Source: JAXMCK01 sp046349395 (GTDB taxonomy: Bacteria > Pseudomonadota > Alphaproteobacteria > Geminicoccales > Geminicoccaceae). Taken from it: a stretch of 64,000 nt of DNA. The translations under genes and the position numbers were made by a program. Shown here one piece after another: positions 31,948 through 40,826 of the stretch. The notes beneath the pieces were generated by a model. The model searched no databases, had not been told where the DNA came from, and was given only the letters and a program-made list of their open reading frames with translations. How positions within the stretch are numbered: position 1 is the first letter of the stretch; every line of letters starts with the position of its first letter. The stretch lies in assembly GCA_046349395.1 (NCBI GenBank), contig JAXMCK010000003.1:744001-808000 (forward strand), in the 5' to 3' direction.

Positions 31948-32646
31948 ATGTCCGCCACTGCCCACCCCGAGCCGCTCACCCGAGCCGAGGCCGCACGCCG
32001 AAACGGCGCCCTCTCACGCGGTCCCGTCACCGCCGAGGGCAAGGCGCGCAGTGCCAGGAACGCGCTGAAGCACGGCCTCGCAGCCGAGCATGTCCACGTC
32101 ACCGCCGAGGAGGATGCGGCCGCTTTCGAGAAGCTGCTGCACGGCCTTCTCGCCAAGTACCGACCGGCCGACGAGATCGCCCGCCACCTCGTCGAGAGGC
32201 TCGCCTCGGTGATGTGGCGGCAGAAGCGCGGCGACCGGCTGGAAGTGCAGGTGCTGGAGGAGATGGAAGCCGGGAGCGAGGAGGAGCCGCCGAAGCTCTG
32301 GAACCCCGCCCTTTTCAACGCCGTGCAGCGCTATCAGAGCCGGCTCGACCGCATGATGTTCAGGCTGCTCGACGAGATCGAGCGCCACACCGCGCAGTCG
32401 CGGTTCGAAGCCGCGACGGCACCGGCGGGGAACGAACCCAACGGGTTACGACCGGACGATCGTCTCCCGGCCGGCATGCTGCTCGATCGCTATCTGGCGG
32501 AGGCCCCGCCGGAGCTCCGGGCGGAGCTCGGCAGGGATCTCGGGGCCCGCATGGACGCGGGCCGGACGGTGATGTCTGTGCCGAACGAACCCAGGCGGGC
32601 TCTCGGCACCGGGCTTACTGGTTCGGCGAGCGCGCGATCGACTTGA
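31948..32646 (+). CDS. Conserved hypothetical protein with RNALKHG motif
   Basis: A 232-residue protein. The N-terminus ARRNGALSRGPVTAEGKARS followed by ARNALKHGLAA is a motif I recognise from a widespread family of uncharacterised bacterial proteins. Residues about 50-150 are predicted helical with LVERLASVMWRQKRGDRLEV and VQRYQSRLDRMMFRLLDE, suggesting a coiled-coil bundle. The rest is low in motifs. It is not a recognisable transposase. Its 3' end overlaps the convergent gene at 32615 by 32 bases. Confidence 0.7.
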   Translation: MSATAHPEPLTRAEAARRNGALSRGPVTAEGKARSARNALKHGLAAEHVHVTAEEDAAAFEKLLHGLLAKYRPADEIARHLVERLASVMWRQKRGDRLEVQVLEEMEAGSEEEPPKLWNPALFNAVQRYQSRLDRMMFRLLDEIERHTAQSRFEAATAPAGNEPNGLRPDDRLPAGMLLDRYLAEAPPELRAELGRDLGARMDAGRTVMSVPNEPRRALGTGLTGSASARST

Positions 32647-32845
32647 TCGGCCCGCGCGGTTTGCCGGACATCTCGGCGATCTTGCGGTCCTGAGCTTCCA
32701 GAAAGGCCAGGATCGGCGCCTCGCCGTCGAGGCCACCGACCTCGCTGCCCGGAACCTTGCGGTTCGAGGTGCGCGTGCCGTCCTCGTAGAGCACGTCGAA
32801 AAGGACGAACTCCCTTTCGACGGGCTGCCGTCTGCTACGTGCCAT
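32615..32845 (-). CDS. Small conserved hypothetical protein (76 residues)
   Basis: A short protein with REFVLFDVLYEDGTRTSNRK in its N-terminal half and PILAFLEAQDRKIAEMSGKP in its C-terminal half. The first part looks like two beta strands with a turn, the second like one helix. No family name is known to me. The coding density, ATG start and neighbouring co-directed small gene support it as real. Confidence 0.6.
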   Translation of the reverse strand: MARSRRQPVEREFVLFDVLYEDGTRTSNRKVPGSEVGGLDGEAPILAFLEAQDRKIAEMSGKPRGPIKSIARSPNQ

Positions 32846-32866
32846 GGGCTTTCTCCGTGACGGGAT

Positions 32867-33040
32867 TCAGGTCTCTTCGTTGTCGGGTGCCGGGGCGAGG
32901 TCGGTCACGATCCCGGCCTCCTTGTCGGCCTTGCGCTTCTTGGCGTCGGCCTCACGCCGCTGCAGCCGCTCTTCCTTCTTCGCCTCCTTGGCCCGCTTAC
33001 GTTCGGCACGCTGCTGATTGTAGTTCGGCTTGAAAGCCAT
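32867..33040 (-). CDS. Small highly basic, helical hypothetical protein
   Basis: A 57-residue protein starting MAFKPNYNQQRAERKRAKEA, with a charged helix of Lys/Arg/Glu/Ala that ends in an acidic tail. Proteins with this start are common in Rhodospirillales and related Alphaproteobacteria, as far as I recall. The ATG at 33040 is preceded by GGGGAAAG. A much longer upstream open frame lacks conservation. Function unknown. Confidence 0.75.
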   Translation of the reverse strand: MAFKPNYNQQRAERKRAKEAKKEERLQRREADAKKRKADKEAGIVTDLAPAPDNEET

Positions 33041-33288
33041 CGACTTTCCCCTCGACGAGCGGCGGTTGGAGGACGTGGTGACCCGGACCCGTGGCGGTAT
33101 CCGCGAGCCTGCGGCCGCCCGCAGGTCGGCGACCACGCTGCTGTTACATAGGTGATCCCGGCACCCGCGGGGAGGGCCGATCGCCGAATGCCGCGCAGGG
33201 TTGCCGACTTGCTTTGGATGTGCGTTTGTCAACCTGCGAAACCGGCGCTGGACCGGTGCCAGGCAACGCTCGATCAGGGAGCGGACAC

Positions 33289-34275
33289 ATGTTCAGGATG
33301 TCACTGCGGCGCCTGCTGCAAGCCACACTTGCGATCGCGATCCTCGGTGCGGCGGCATTGCCGGCCCGGGCCCAGACGACGCTGAAATGGGCCCATGTCT
33401 ACGAGACGAGCGAGCCCTATCACGAATGGGCGCTCTGGGCCGCCGACGAGATCAAGAAGCGGACCGACGGCCGCTATGCGATCGAGGTCTTCCCGGCGAG
33501 TTCGCTCGGCAAGGAGAGCGACATCAACGAGGGACTGGGCCTCGGCACGGTCGACATCATCTACACGGGCCAGCTCTTCGCCGGCCGCTTCTACGGCCCG
33601 ATCGCCATCGGCGGTGCGCCCTACATGTTCCGTGATTACGGCCACTGGGCGAAGTTCCGCGACAGCGACCTCTTCAAGGAGCTGGCCAAGGGCTACGACG
33701 ACGCCACCGGCAACCACATCGTGACGCTCACCTACTACGGCGAGCGGCAGACGACCTCGAACAAGGAGATCAAGACACCTGCGGACATGAAGGGGCTGAA
33801 GATCCGCGTCCCCGACGCCCCGCTCTACCGGATGTTCCCCGAGGCCGTCGGCGCCAATCCGACGCCCATCGCCTTCGCCGAGGTCTATCTCGCCCTGCAG
33901 ACCGGCACGGTCGACGCCCAGGAGAATCCACTGCCGACGATCCAGGCGAAGAAGTTCTACGAGGTCCAAAAGTATATAGCCCTCACCGGCCACATCACGG
34001 ACGCGCTGCTCACGATCGTCAGCGGTCAGACCTGGAACGCGCTGTCCGACGAGGACAAGGCGACTTTCACCGCCGTGTTCCAAGAAGCGGCCGCCGGCTG
34101 CACGGACGCCATCCGGAAGAAGCAGGACGAGTTGGCGGCATGGTTCCGCGACCAGGGGGTCACCGTCGACGAGGTCGACCGCGCCCCCTTCCGCGAGGCG
34201 GTGATCGCCTTGCACAACGGACCCGCCGCGACCTGGGACAAGGCGACCTACGACCGGCTGCAGGGGATTCAGTGA
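33289..34275 (+). CDS. dctP: TRAP transporter solute-binding protein (DctP type)
   Basis: A 328-residue periplasmic protein with a signal peptide ending LPARA. The mature part begins TTLKWAHVYETSEPYHEWAL. The family hallmark MKGLKIRVPDAPLYRMFPEA and FAEVYLALQTGTVDAQENPL are present, with the Arg that grips a substrate carboxylate. It delivers an organic acid or amino-acid-like ligand to the DctQM pump encoded directly behind it. AGGGAG sits nearby upstream of ATG 33289; longer frames upstream are not supported. Confidence 0.94.
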   Translation: MFRMSLRRLLQATLAIAILGAAALPARAQTTLKWAHVYETSEPYHEWALWAADEIKKRTDGRYAIEVFPASSLGKESDINEGLGLGTVDIIYTGQLFAGRFYGPIAIGGAPYMFRDYGHWAKFRDSDLFKELAKGYDDATGNHIVTLTYYGERQTTSNKEIKTPADMKGLKIRVPDAPLYRMFPEAVGANPTPIAFAEVYLALQTGTVDAQENPLPTIQAKKFYEVQKYIALTGHITDALLTIVSGQTWNALSDEDKATFTAVFQEAAAGCTDAIRKKQDELAAWFRDQGVTVDEVDRAPFREAVIALHNGPAATWDKATYDRLQGIQ

Positions 34276-34829
34276 GCGATCGCGGCGCAGGCTCCGATCC
34301 CTCGTCCGAGTTCCGACTCGACGAGGACGAGCCGGTCGACCTGTCCGATCTGCGCCCGGACGACAGCATCGTCTTCGTGATCTTTTGGGCGTTGGCGATC
34401 GTCGTCTTCCTGCAGTTCTTCAGCCGTTACGTGCTCAACAGCTCGATCGGCTGGACCGAGGAGATCGCACGCTACCTGCTCATCGCCGTCACCTTCGTCG
34501 GCTCGGTGATGGCGGTGCGCAAGCGGAGTCACATCGCCGTCGAGGTCGTCCAACGCTGGCTCGGACCGCGCGGCGAGGCGCGGCGACGCCTAGCGGTCGA
34601 TGTGATCGCGGCCGCGTTCTACGTCGCCGCCGCCTGGCTGGCGGCCGACCTCTCCTTGCGCACGAAGCAGATGATGGCCTCGGTCGACCTGTCGAAGAGC
34701 CTCATCTACTGGGTGGTCTGTGCCGCCTTCGTCGGCATGGCCTTCTATGCGCTGCGCGACCTCGTCCTCACGCTGCTCGGACGGGCCGAGGATGCCAGTT
34801 CGGACCGGCCCTCGCGCAGCATCGACTGA
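34272..34829 (+). CDS. dctQ: TRAP transporter small permease (DctQ type)
   Basis: A 185-residue membrane protein with four helices. GTG at 34272 overlaps the dctP stop. An acidic, polar N-terminal tail of about 30 residues (DEDEPVDLSDLRPDDS) precedes the first helix. The motif FFSRYVLNSSIGWTEEIARY is the DctQ signature, followed by GSVMAVRKRSHIAVEV. It forms the transport complex with DctM. Confidence 0.9.
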   Translation: MSDRGAGSDPSSEFRLDEDEPVDLSDLRPDDSIVFVIFWALAIVVFLQFFSRYVLNSSIGWTEEIARYLLIAVTFVGSVMAVRKRSHIAVEVVQRWLGPRGEARRRLAVDVIAAAFYVAAAWLAADLSLRTKQMMASVDLSKSLIYWVVCAAFVGMAFYALRDLVLTLLGRAEDASSDRPSRSID

Positions 34830-34830
34830 C

Positions 34831-36111
34831 ATGCTGATCCTGCTGCTCTTCGTCCTCGTCTTCGGCCTGATCCTGATCGGCGCGCCGGTCGCGGTGGCCC
34901 TCGCCGGCGCCTCGCTCGTGTTCATCATGCTCTCCGGTCAGGCGCCGGACGTCGTCGTGCTGCACCGCATGGTCAACGGTGTCGACAGCTTCCCCCTTCT
35001 CGCCGTGCCCTTCTTCATCCTGGCCGGCAACCTGATGAACACGGCCGGCATCACCAACCGCATCTTCGACTTCGCCAAGGCGCTGGTCGGCTGGGCGCGG
35101 GGCGGCCTCGGCCACGTCAATGTCGGGGCGAGCGTCATCTTCGCCGGGATGTCGGGTGCGGCCGTCGCCGACGCGGGCGGCCTCGGCACGATCGAGATCA
35201 AGGCCATGAAGGACCATGGCTACGACATCGATTTCGCGGTCGGCATCACCGCCGCATCCTCCACCATCGGCCCGATCATCCCGCCCTCGCTGCCGATGGT
35301 GATCTATGGGGTGATGGCCGGCGCCTCGATCGGCCAGCTGTTCGCCGCCGGGTTCGTGCCGGGCCTTCTGATGGCCGTGGCCCTGATGGTGATGGTCGCC
35401 TACTACGCCCATGTGCGGAATTATCCGCGGGACGCCCGCTTCTCCTGGGGCGTGCTCGGCCGCAGCTTCGTCCACGCCTTCCTTTCGCTGATGACGCCGG
35501 TGATCATCATCGGCGGCATGATGTTCGGCCTGTTCACGCCGACCGAGGCGGCGGTCGCCGCCAGCGCCTACGCCCTCTTCCTCGGTGCCGTGGTCTACCG
35601 CACGCTCACCTGGCGCCGCTTCCTTCGGGTCAGCTTCGACACGATCGAGACCACCGCCGTCGTCATGTTCATTGTCGCGGCGGCCTCGATCTTCGCCTGG
35701 ATCCTGACCAGCAACCGGGTCACCGAGCAGTTCGCCGATCTGATCCTGCAGTGGACGCGCAATCCCTATCTCGTCCTGCTGCTGATCAACCTCATCCTGC
35801 TGGTGGTCGGCTGCTTCCTCGAGACGATCGCGGCCATCACGATCCTCGTCCCGGTGTTCCTGCCGATCATCACCACCCTCGGGATCGATCCCGTGCATTT
35901 CGGCGTGGTCATGGTGCTGAACCTGATGATCGGGCTGCTCACCCCGCCCGTGGGCATGGTGCTCTACGTGCTCTCGCGGGTGTCCGGGCTTCCGTTCGAG
36001 CGGTGCGTGGTCGCCGTGGCACCCTTCATCGTCCCGCTGCTCATCGTGCTGGCGCTCATCACCTTCATCCCGCAACTCACCCTGTGGCTGCCGACGCTGG
36101 CCTACCGCTAG
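34831..36111 (+). CDS. dctM: TRAP transporter large permease (DctM type)
   Basis: A 426-residue inner-membrane protein with about 12 helices. The start ATG follows dctQ's stop by one base. AVPFFILAGNLMNTAGITNR, FAGMSGAAVADAGGLGTIEI and SSTIGPIIPPSLPMVIYGVM are the conserved DctM loops, and VMVLNLMIGLLTPPVGMVLY lies near the end. It carries out sodium- or proton-driven uptake of the ligand caught by DctP. Confidence 0.95.
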   Translation: MLILLLFVLVFGLILIGAPVAVALAGASLVFIMLSGQAPDVVVLHRMVNGVDSFPLLAVPFFILAGNLMNTAGITNRIFDFAKALVGWARGGLGHVNVGASVIFAGMSGAAVADAGGLGTIEIKAMKDHGYDIDFAVGITAASSTIGPIIPPSLPMVIYGVMAGASIGQLFAAGFVPGLLMAVALMVMVAYYAHVRNYPRDARFSWGVLGRSFVHAFLSLMTPVIIIGGMMFGLFTPTEAAVAASAYALFLGAVVYRTLTWRRFLRVSFDTIETTAVVMFIVAAASIFAWILTSNRVTEQFADLILQWTRNPYLVLLLINLILLVVGCFLETIAAITILVPVFLPIITTLGIDPVHFGVVMVLNLMIGLLTPPVGMVLYVLSRVSGLPFERCVVAVAPFIVPLLIVLALITFIPQLTLWLPTLAYR

Positions 36112-36238
36112 GTGCCGCAGCGGCGGAACCGCCCGGCGACCCCTGTCGTTTTGGCAGCCGGGACCTGTCCGTACGGGCATTGATCGCGAGGTCGCGCGAC
36201 GCATCCTCCGTGGTGGCGGTGCGGTGGATGGGCATTCG

Positions 36239-37729
36239 ATGAACGCGCAGGTGACGGCTGGGGCGGTGGCGGCACCCCTCGATCATGCGACGATCCGGAC
36301 GATCGTCGTCGGCATCATGCTGGCGATGCTGCTGGCCGCCCTCGACCAGACGATCGTCGCGACGGCCCTGCCGACGATCGGCCGCGACCTCGGCGACCTC
36401 ACCCATCTGCCCTGGGTGGTGACCTCCTACCTCCTGACTTCGACCGCTGTCGCCCCGCTCTACGGCAAGCTCAGCGACATCCACGGCCGCCGCGTCGTGC
36501 TGCTGGCCGGGATCGGCATCTTCGTCGCCGGATCGCTCGCCTGTGCGGTCGCGCCCACGATGCTGATCCTGATTATCGCCCGCGCCCTGCAGGGGCTCGG
36601 TGGCGGCGGGCTCATCGCCCTCGCCCAGACCATCGTCGCCGACGTCGTCGCGCCCAAGGAGCGGGGCCGCTACCAGGGCTACATCGCCGGCGTCTTCGTC
36701 ACCTCCAGCGTCGCCGGTCCGGTCCTGGGCGGCTTGTTCGCCGAGCATCTCCACTGGTCGCTGATCTTCTGGATCAACCTGCCGCTGGGTCTCGCCGCCT
36801 ATCTGATGACCGACCGCACGCTGCGTCGCCTGCCCCGCCACGAGCGGCCGCACCGGCTCGACGTGCTGGGTGCCGTGCTGATGGTCGTGTCGACCATCCT
36901 CCTGCTGCTGGCCCTGAGCTGGGGCGGGGTGAACTACCCCTGGAGCTCACCGCAGATCCTGGGCCTGCTCGCCGGCTCGGCGCTCGTCGCCGTCGCCTTC
37001 GTCGCCCGCATCCTGACCGCGGCCGAGCCGCTGCTGCCGCTGACCGTGATCCTGCACCCCGTGGTCGCTGCCGGCATAGGCTGCGCCTGCTTCGCCATGG
37101 GCACCTTCATCGGCCTCACGATCTATGCGCCGATCTACCTGCAGTCGGTGCTGCATCTCTCCGCCAGCGACTCGGGCCTCGCCGTGATGCCGCTGATGGT
37201 CGCGACGGTGGTGGGTGCCACCATCGCCGGCCGGGTCATGCTGCACGTCAAGCACTACCGCCGCCTGCCGATGGCGGGCCTCCTGGTTGCCGCACTGGCC
37301 GTGCTGATCCTGGGCCTTCGCCCGGACACCCTGGGCCTGCCGCTGGTGGCGTCGCTGTTGGGTGCCATCGGGCTCGGCCTCGGCACCGTGCTGCCCGTGA
37401 CGACGGTCGCCATCCAGAACGCGGTCGCCCTGCACGAATTGGGCACGGCCACCGCGGCCATGGGCTTCTTCCGCTCGCTCGGTGGTGCCCTCATCGTCGC
37501 CGGCTTCGGTGCCATCCTGCTGGGCACGATCGGCGGCACCGATCTGTCCGGGCTGCGCTCCGGGCCCATCGATCCTGCCATGGCCGCCACGCTCGCCGAC
37601 GGATTCGGCTGGGTCTTCGCGGCCGCCGCCATCGGGCTGCTGCTGGCGCTGGTCTTCCTGCTGCTGATGCGGGAGTTGCCGCTGAAGAGCCGTGTCTCCA
37701 GCGGCCCGCCCGTGCCGGCCGAGGCCTGA
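36239..37729 (+). CDS. DHA2-family MFS drug efflux transporter
   Basis: A 496-residue membrane protein with about 14 helices. LDQTIVATALPTIGRDLGDL in the first helix region, GKLSDIHGRRVVLLAG (motif A) and AGPVLGGLFAEHLHWSLIFW (motif C) identify the EmrB/QacA type. ATG 36239 is used; an in-frame GTG at 36224 is possible. It probably exports lipophilic compounds by proton antiport. No EmrA partner or regulator lies beside it. It ends eight bases from the convergent phaC stop. Confidence 0.93.
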   Translation: MNAQVTAGAVAAPLDHATIRTIVVGIMLAMLLAALDQTIVATALPTIGRDLGDLTHLPWVVTSYLLTSTAVAPLYGKLSDIHGRRVVLLAGIGIFVAGSLACAVAPTMLILIIARALQGLGGGGLIALAQTIVADVVAPKERGRYQGYIAGVFVTSSVAGPVLGGLFAEHLHWSLIFWINLPLGLAAYLMTDRTLRRLPRHERPHRLDVLGAVLMVVSTILLLLALSWGGVNYPWSSPQILGLLAGSALVAVAFVARILTAAEPLLPLTVILHPVVAAGIGCACFAMGTFIGLTIYAPIYLQSVLHLSASDSGLAVMPLMVATVVGATIAGRVMLHVKHYRRLPMAGLLVAALAVLILGLRPDTLGLPLVASLLGAIGLGLGTVLPVTTVAIQNAVALHELGTATAAMGFFRSLGGALIVAGFGAILLGTIGGTDLSGLRSGPIDPAMAATLADGFGWVFAAAAIGLLLALVFLLLMRELPLKSRVSSGPPVPAEA

Positions 37730-37737
37730 CCCGTCCT

Positions 37738-39537
37738 CTACTGGACGAGCCGGACCTTCACGTAGCTGCCGGGCGCGTCCTCGATGACCTTCAGGTTGCC
37801 GTCGCCCGGATTACGGGCGGGCACTTTCGGGCCGGACAGCTCGGCGTTCCACACCGACCAGTCCATCCACCACGAGCCTTCGTGCTGCGTGGCGGACGCC
37901 ACCCAGGCATCGGGATCGACCGGCAGGTCGTCGTTGGTCCAATAGCCGTACTTGCCCGAATGGGCCGGGTTGACCACGCCCGCGATGTGCCCCGAGCCCG
38001 CCAGCACGAAGCGCTTCGGCCCCTTGTAGAGCTGGGTCGCCGCGTAGGTGCTCTTCCAGGGGGCGATATGATCCTCCCGGGTCGAGACCCAGTAGACCGG
38101 CACGTTCACCTTGCGCAGGTCGATCGGCACGCCGCGCAGGCAGATCGCACCCGGCACCACCAGCTCGTTCTCGTGATAGAATTTCCGCAGGTAGAAGCTG
38201 TGCATCGCCGCCGGCATGCGGGTGCTGTCGGAATTCCAGTAGAGCAGGTCGAACGGGAAGGGGTCCTTGCCCATCAGGTAGTTGTTGACCACGAACGACC
38301 AGATCAGGTCGTTGGCACGCAGCATGTTGAACGTCGTCGCCATCTCCGAGCCGTCGAGGAAGCCGCGCTTGGCCATCTGCTCCTCGATGGACGCCAGCTG
38401 CTCCTCGTCGATGAACACGCCGAGTTCGCCCGGTTCCTTGAAGTCGACCATGGTCGTGAAGAAGGTCAGCGCCTTGATGCGCGAGTCCTTCTTGACGTTC
38501 ATCCAGGACAACGTCGCCGCCATCAGCGTGCCGCCGAGGCAGTAGCCGATCGAGGTGACCTCCTTCTCCCCGGTGGCCGCCTCGATCGCGTCGAGAGCCG
38601 CCAGCGGGCCGTCGACCATGTAGTCCTCGAAGCCCTTGTGGCTCAGCTTCTCGTCCGGGTTCACCCAGCTCAGCACGAAGACGGTGAAGCCCTGGTCGAC
38701 GCAGAACTTGATGAAGCTGTTCTTCGGCTGCAGGTCCAGGATGTAGAACTTGTTGATCCAGGGCGGCACGATCATCAGCGGCCGCTTGTACACCTCGGCC
38801 GTCGACGGCGTGTACTGGATCAGCTGCATCAGGTCGTTCTGGAAGACGATCTTGCCGGGCGTGGTCGCGATGTTCTTGCCGACCTCGAAGGCATCGAAGT
38901 CGGTCATCTTGATCGCGAGGCGACCTTTGCCGCGGTCGAGATCCTCCAGCATGTTCTTGAGGCCGCGCAGCAGGTTCTCGCCCTTGCTGTCGAGCGTGGC
39001 GCGCAGCACCTCGGGATTGGTCAAGACGAAGTTCGAGGGTGCCAGCGCGTCGATGAACTGCCGGGTATAGAAGTCGAGCTTCTGCTGCGTCTTGTCGGCG
39101 ATGCCGTCACGGGCACCGAGGGACGAGTAGAGGAAGCGCGAGCTCAAGAGGTAGGACTGCTTGACGAAGTCGAACAGCGCGTTGTCGTTCCAGGCCGGAT
39201 CCTTGAAGCGACGGTCGGCGCGGTCCGGGGCGATGACGGGCTCGACGTCCTGGCCCAGCATCTTCTGGGTCGTCGTCTGCCAGAGGCGGACATAGTCCTG
39301 CCACAGGTCGAACTGCGCCTGGATGATCTCGGTCGGCGAGGAGATGATCCGGTTCAGATAGTCGACGAACGTGTTGCCCAACGCCCGCGGGTCGAACACG
39401 GTCGGCATGCTGCCGGTCTCGGCCTGCCGCGCGATGAAGTCCTCGACGATGCTGCGGCTGCGCTCGGCGATGTCGCCCAGGATGCGCACGACCTGCTCGG
39501 ACTGCTGTTCCGGGGACGCCTGCTGTTGCTCCGCCAT
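37738..39537 (-). CDS. phaC: Class I poly(3-hydroxyalkanoate) synthase
   Basis: A 599-residue enzyme that polymerises 3-hydroxyacyl-CoA into PHA granules. The N-terminal domain has LYLNRIISSPTEII-like and WNDNALFDFVKQSYLLSSRF segments. The catalytic lipase-like box IGYCLGG carries Cys333. The catalytic Asp is in TREDHIAPWKS and the His in GSGHIAGVVNPA. Length and single-subunit form fit class I. ATG 39537 follows AAGGGA; an open frame upstream to 39693 lacks family similarity. Neighbours are not PHA genes. Confidence 0.97.
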   Translation of the reverse strand: MAEQQQASPEQQSEQVVRILGDIAERSRSIVEDFIARQAETGSMPTVFDPRALGNTFVDYLNRIISSPTEIIQAQFDLWQDYVRLWQTTTQKMLGQDVEPVIAPDRADRRFKDPAWNDNALFDFVKQSYLLSSRFLYSSLGARDGIADKTQQKLDFYTRQFIDALAPSNFVLTNPEVLRATLDSKGENLLRGLKNMLEDLDRGKGRLAIKMTDFDAFEVGKNIATTPGKIVFQNDLMQLIQYTPSTAEVYKRPLMIVPPWINKFYILDLQPKNSFIKFCVDQGFTVFVLSWVNPDEKLSHKGFEDYMVDGPLAALDAIEAATGEKEVTSIGYCLGGTLMAATLSWMNVKKDSRIKALTFFTTMVDFKEPGELGVFIDEEQLASIEEQMAKRGFLDGSEMATTFNMLRANDLIWSFVVNNYLMGKDPFPFDLLYWNSDSTRMPAAMHSFYLRKFYHENELVVPGAICLRGVPIDLRKVNVPVYWVSTREDHIAPWKSTYAATQLYKGPKRFVLAGSGHIAGVVNPAHSGKYGYWTNDDLPVDPDAWVASATQHEGSWWMDWSVWNAELSGPKVPARNPGDGNLKVIEDAPGSYVKVRLVQ

Positions 39538-39768
39538 CCTCAAGTCCCTTATGATCCCATGCGCATACGAGGTGCCGGGCTCGCCACTGTGACGGTCCCG
39601 TCCGGCGCGTCGACATCCCGGGTACGTCGCTCGGACCGATTGCCAGGATCGCTGCAGGACCGCGTGTTTAGACGATCCCGACCAACGCGCCAACGTTCAG
39701 GAACGCGCTTACCAGCATGGGCGCGGCGTCGACATGCGACCCCGAAAACGACACCGCGCGGCATATCG

Positions 39769-40728
39769 TTGCACGGCGTCGCTCGAGTAATCGGATGCCT
39801 GCTCCTGCTCGCCGCGTGCGACCGCACGGCGACCGGCGAGTTCATCCCCTACCCCTCGCTGTCGACCGTCCCGCCCCGGCCCGAACCGCAGTACAGCGTC
39901 GAGGATCGGCAGGCGATCAAGTCGGATCTCGTCACCGATCTGCAGAATGCGATCGCCCAGGGCGACGCGCTGGCCGTGCGCCTCGGCCAACGCGACGCCC
40001 CCGCTGCGCCCGCCGAGCCGGTGGCGACAGCGGGTAACGACGAGACGACGGACGACGCCGGCACAGCCGACACCGGTGAGGGTCAGACGACCGAGACGGC
40101 CGAAGCCGCACCCGCCGACACCGGCGTGGCGGTCCCGTTCCCCGGGGGTGGAATTCCGACGGCGTTCGGCGCCGACAGCCCCCTCGTCGCCGGGCCGCCC
40201 GAGTCGCCCGACGAGGTGAGTGCCGAAGGCTCCCTGGCCGAGGCCTATGTGCGCGATCAGATCAAGCGCAGCTCGGACGAGGGCAAGCTGAAGGACTTCC
40301 TCGGCCGCATTGCGCGCGCACCACCGCGCTGGGTCGGCCCCTCCAGCCTCGCGGCTGCCGTCGGCCTCCAGTCCGACTCCCAGACCTCGCCGCCGGCCGA
40401 CGGCGGTACACCGACTGCTGCTCCTGCAGCACCACAGGAAGCCGCCGCGCAACCCGCAGGCATCGTGCGGGTCGTTTTCGCACCCGGTGCCGCCGGCCTG
40501 AGCACGTCGGCTGACGCCGATCTGCGGCGGGCACTGGCGGCCGCGCCGGACGGCCGCCTGCGGATCGTTGCCGCAGGGGCCGATCCCGGTCTCGGCCGCG
40601 AGCGGGCCGATGCGATCGCCGCGGCTCTCGTCCGCCTCGGGGCAGCCCCGACGGCGCTGGACATCGCGACCTCCGACGCCGTGAGCGATGCCGCGGTCGT
40701 CTACCCGACGCCGCGCGCCGCGTCCTGA
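39769..40728 (+). CDS. Putative lipoprotein with degenerate OmpA-like C-terminal domain
   Basis: About 319 residues. The N-terminus reads GVARVIGCLLLLAACDRTAT, a lipoprotein signal with lipobox LAAC. TTG at 39769 is the nearest start in frame, though without a clear ribosome site. A middle region of about 150 residues is Pro/Ala/Thr/Glu-rich and probably disordered. The C-terminal 90 residues (VRVVFAPGAAGLSTSADADL, then GRLRIVAAGADPGLGRERAD) resemble the OmpA peptidoglycan-binding fold, but the usual NxxLSxxRA motif is only partly kept. It may anchor to or sense the cell wall. It is divergent from phaC. Confidence 0.6.
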   Translation: MHGVARVIGCLLLLAACDRTATGEFIPYPSLSTVPPRPEPQYSVEDRQAIKSDLVTDLQNAIAQGDALAVRLGQRDAPAAPAEPVATAGNDETTDDAGTADTGEGQTTETAEAAPADTGVAVPFPGGGIPTAFGADSPLVAGPPESPDEVSAEGSLAEAYVRDQIKRSSDEGKLKDFLGRIARAPPRWVGPSSLAAAVGLQSDSQTSPPADGGTPTAAPAAPQEAAAQPAGIVRVVFAPGAAGLSTSADADLRRALAAAPDGRLRIVAAGADPGLGRERADAIAAALVRLGAAPTALDIATSDAVSDAAVVYPTPRAAS

Positions 40729-40826
40729 AGGGGCTCTGCGCGAGCGGCTCGAAACGTGCTAGAAGCCGGCTCCCTTGCTGATCCCGGTCGGCGAGAACCG
40801 GCCGTTTCGACCCGAACGAGAGCCCC

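Noticed and set aside
31948..32646. Transposase or insertion sequence suspected from the RNALKHG-type protein
   Set aside because: No catalytic DDE or HUH motif, terminal inverted repeats or target duplications were seen.
37882..39768. Very long rightward open frame opposite phaC, continuing into the lipoprotein gene
   Set aside because: It is the antisense shadow of phaC in high-GC DNA. Only the part after 39769 has a lipoprotein signal and independent protein character.
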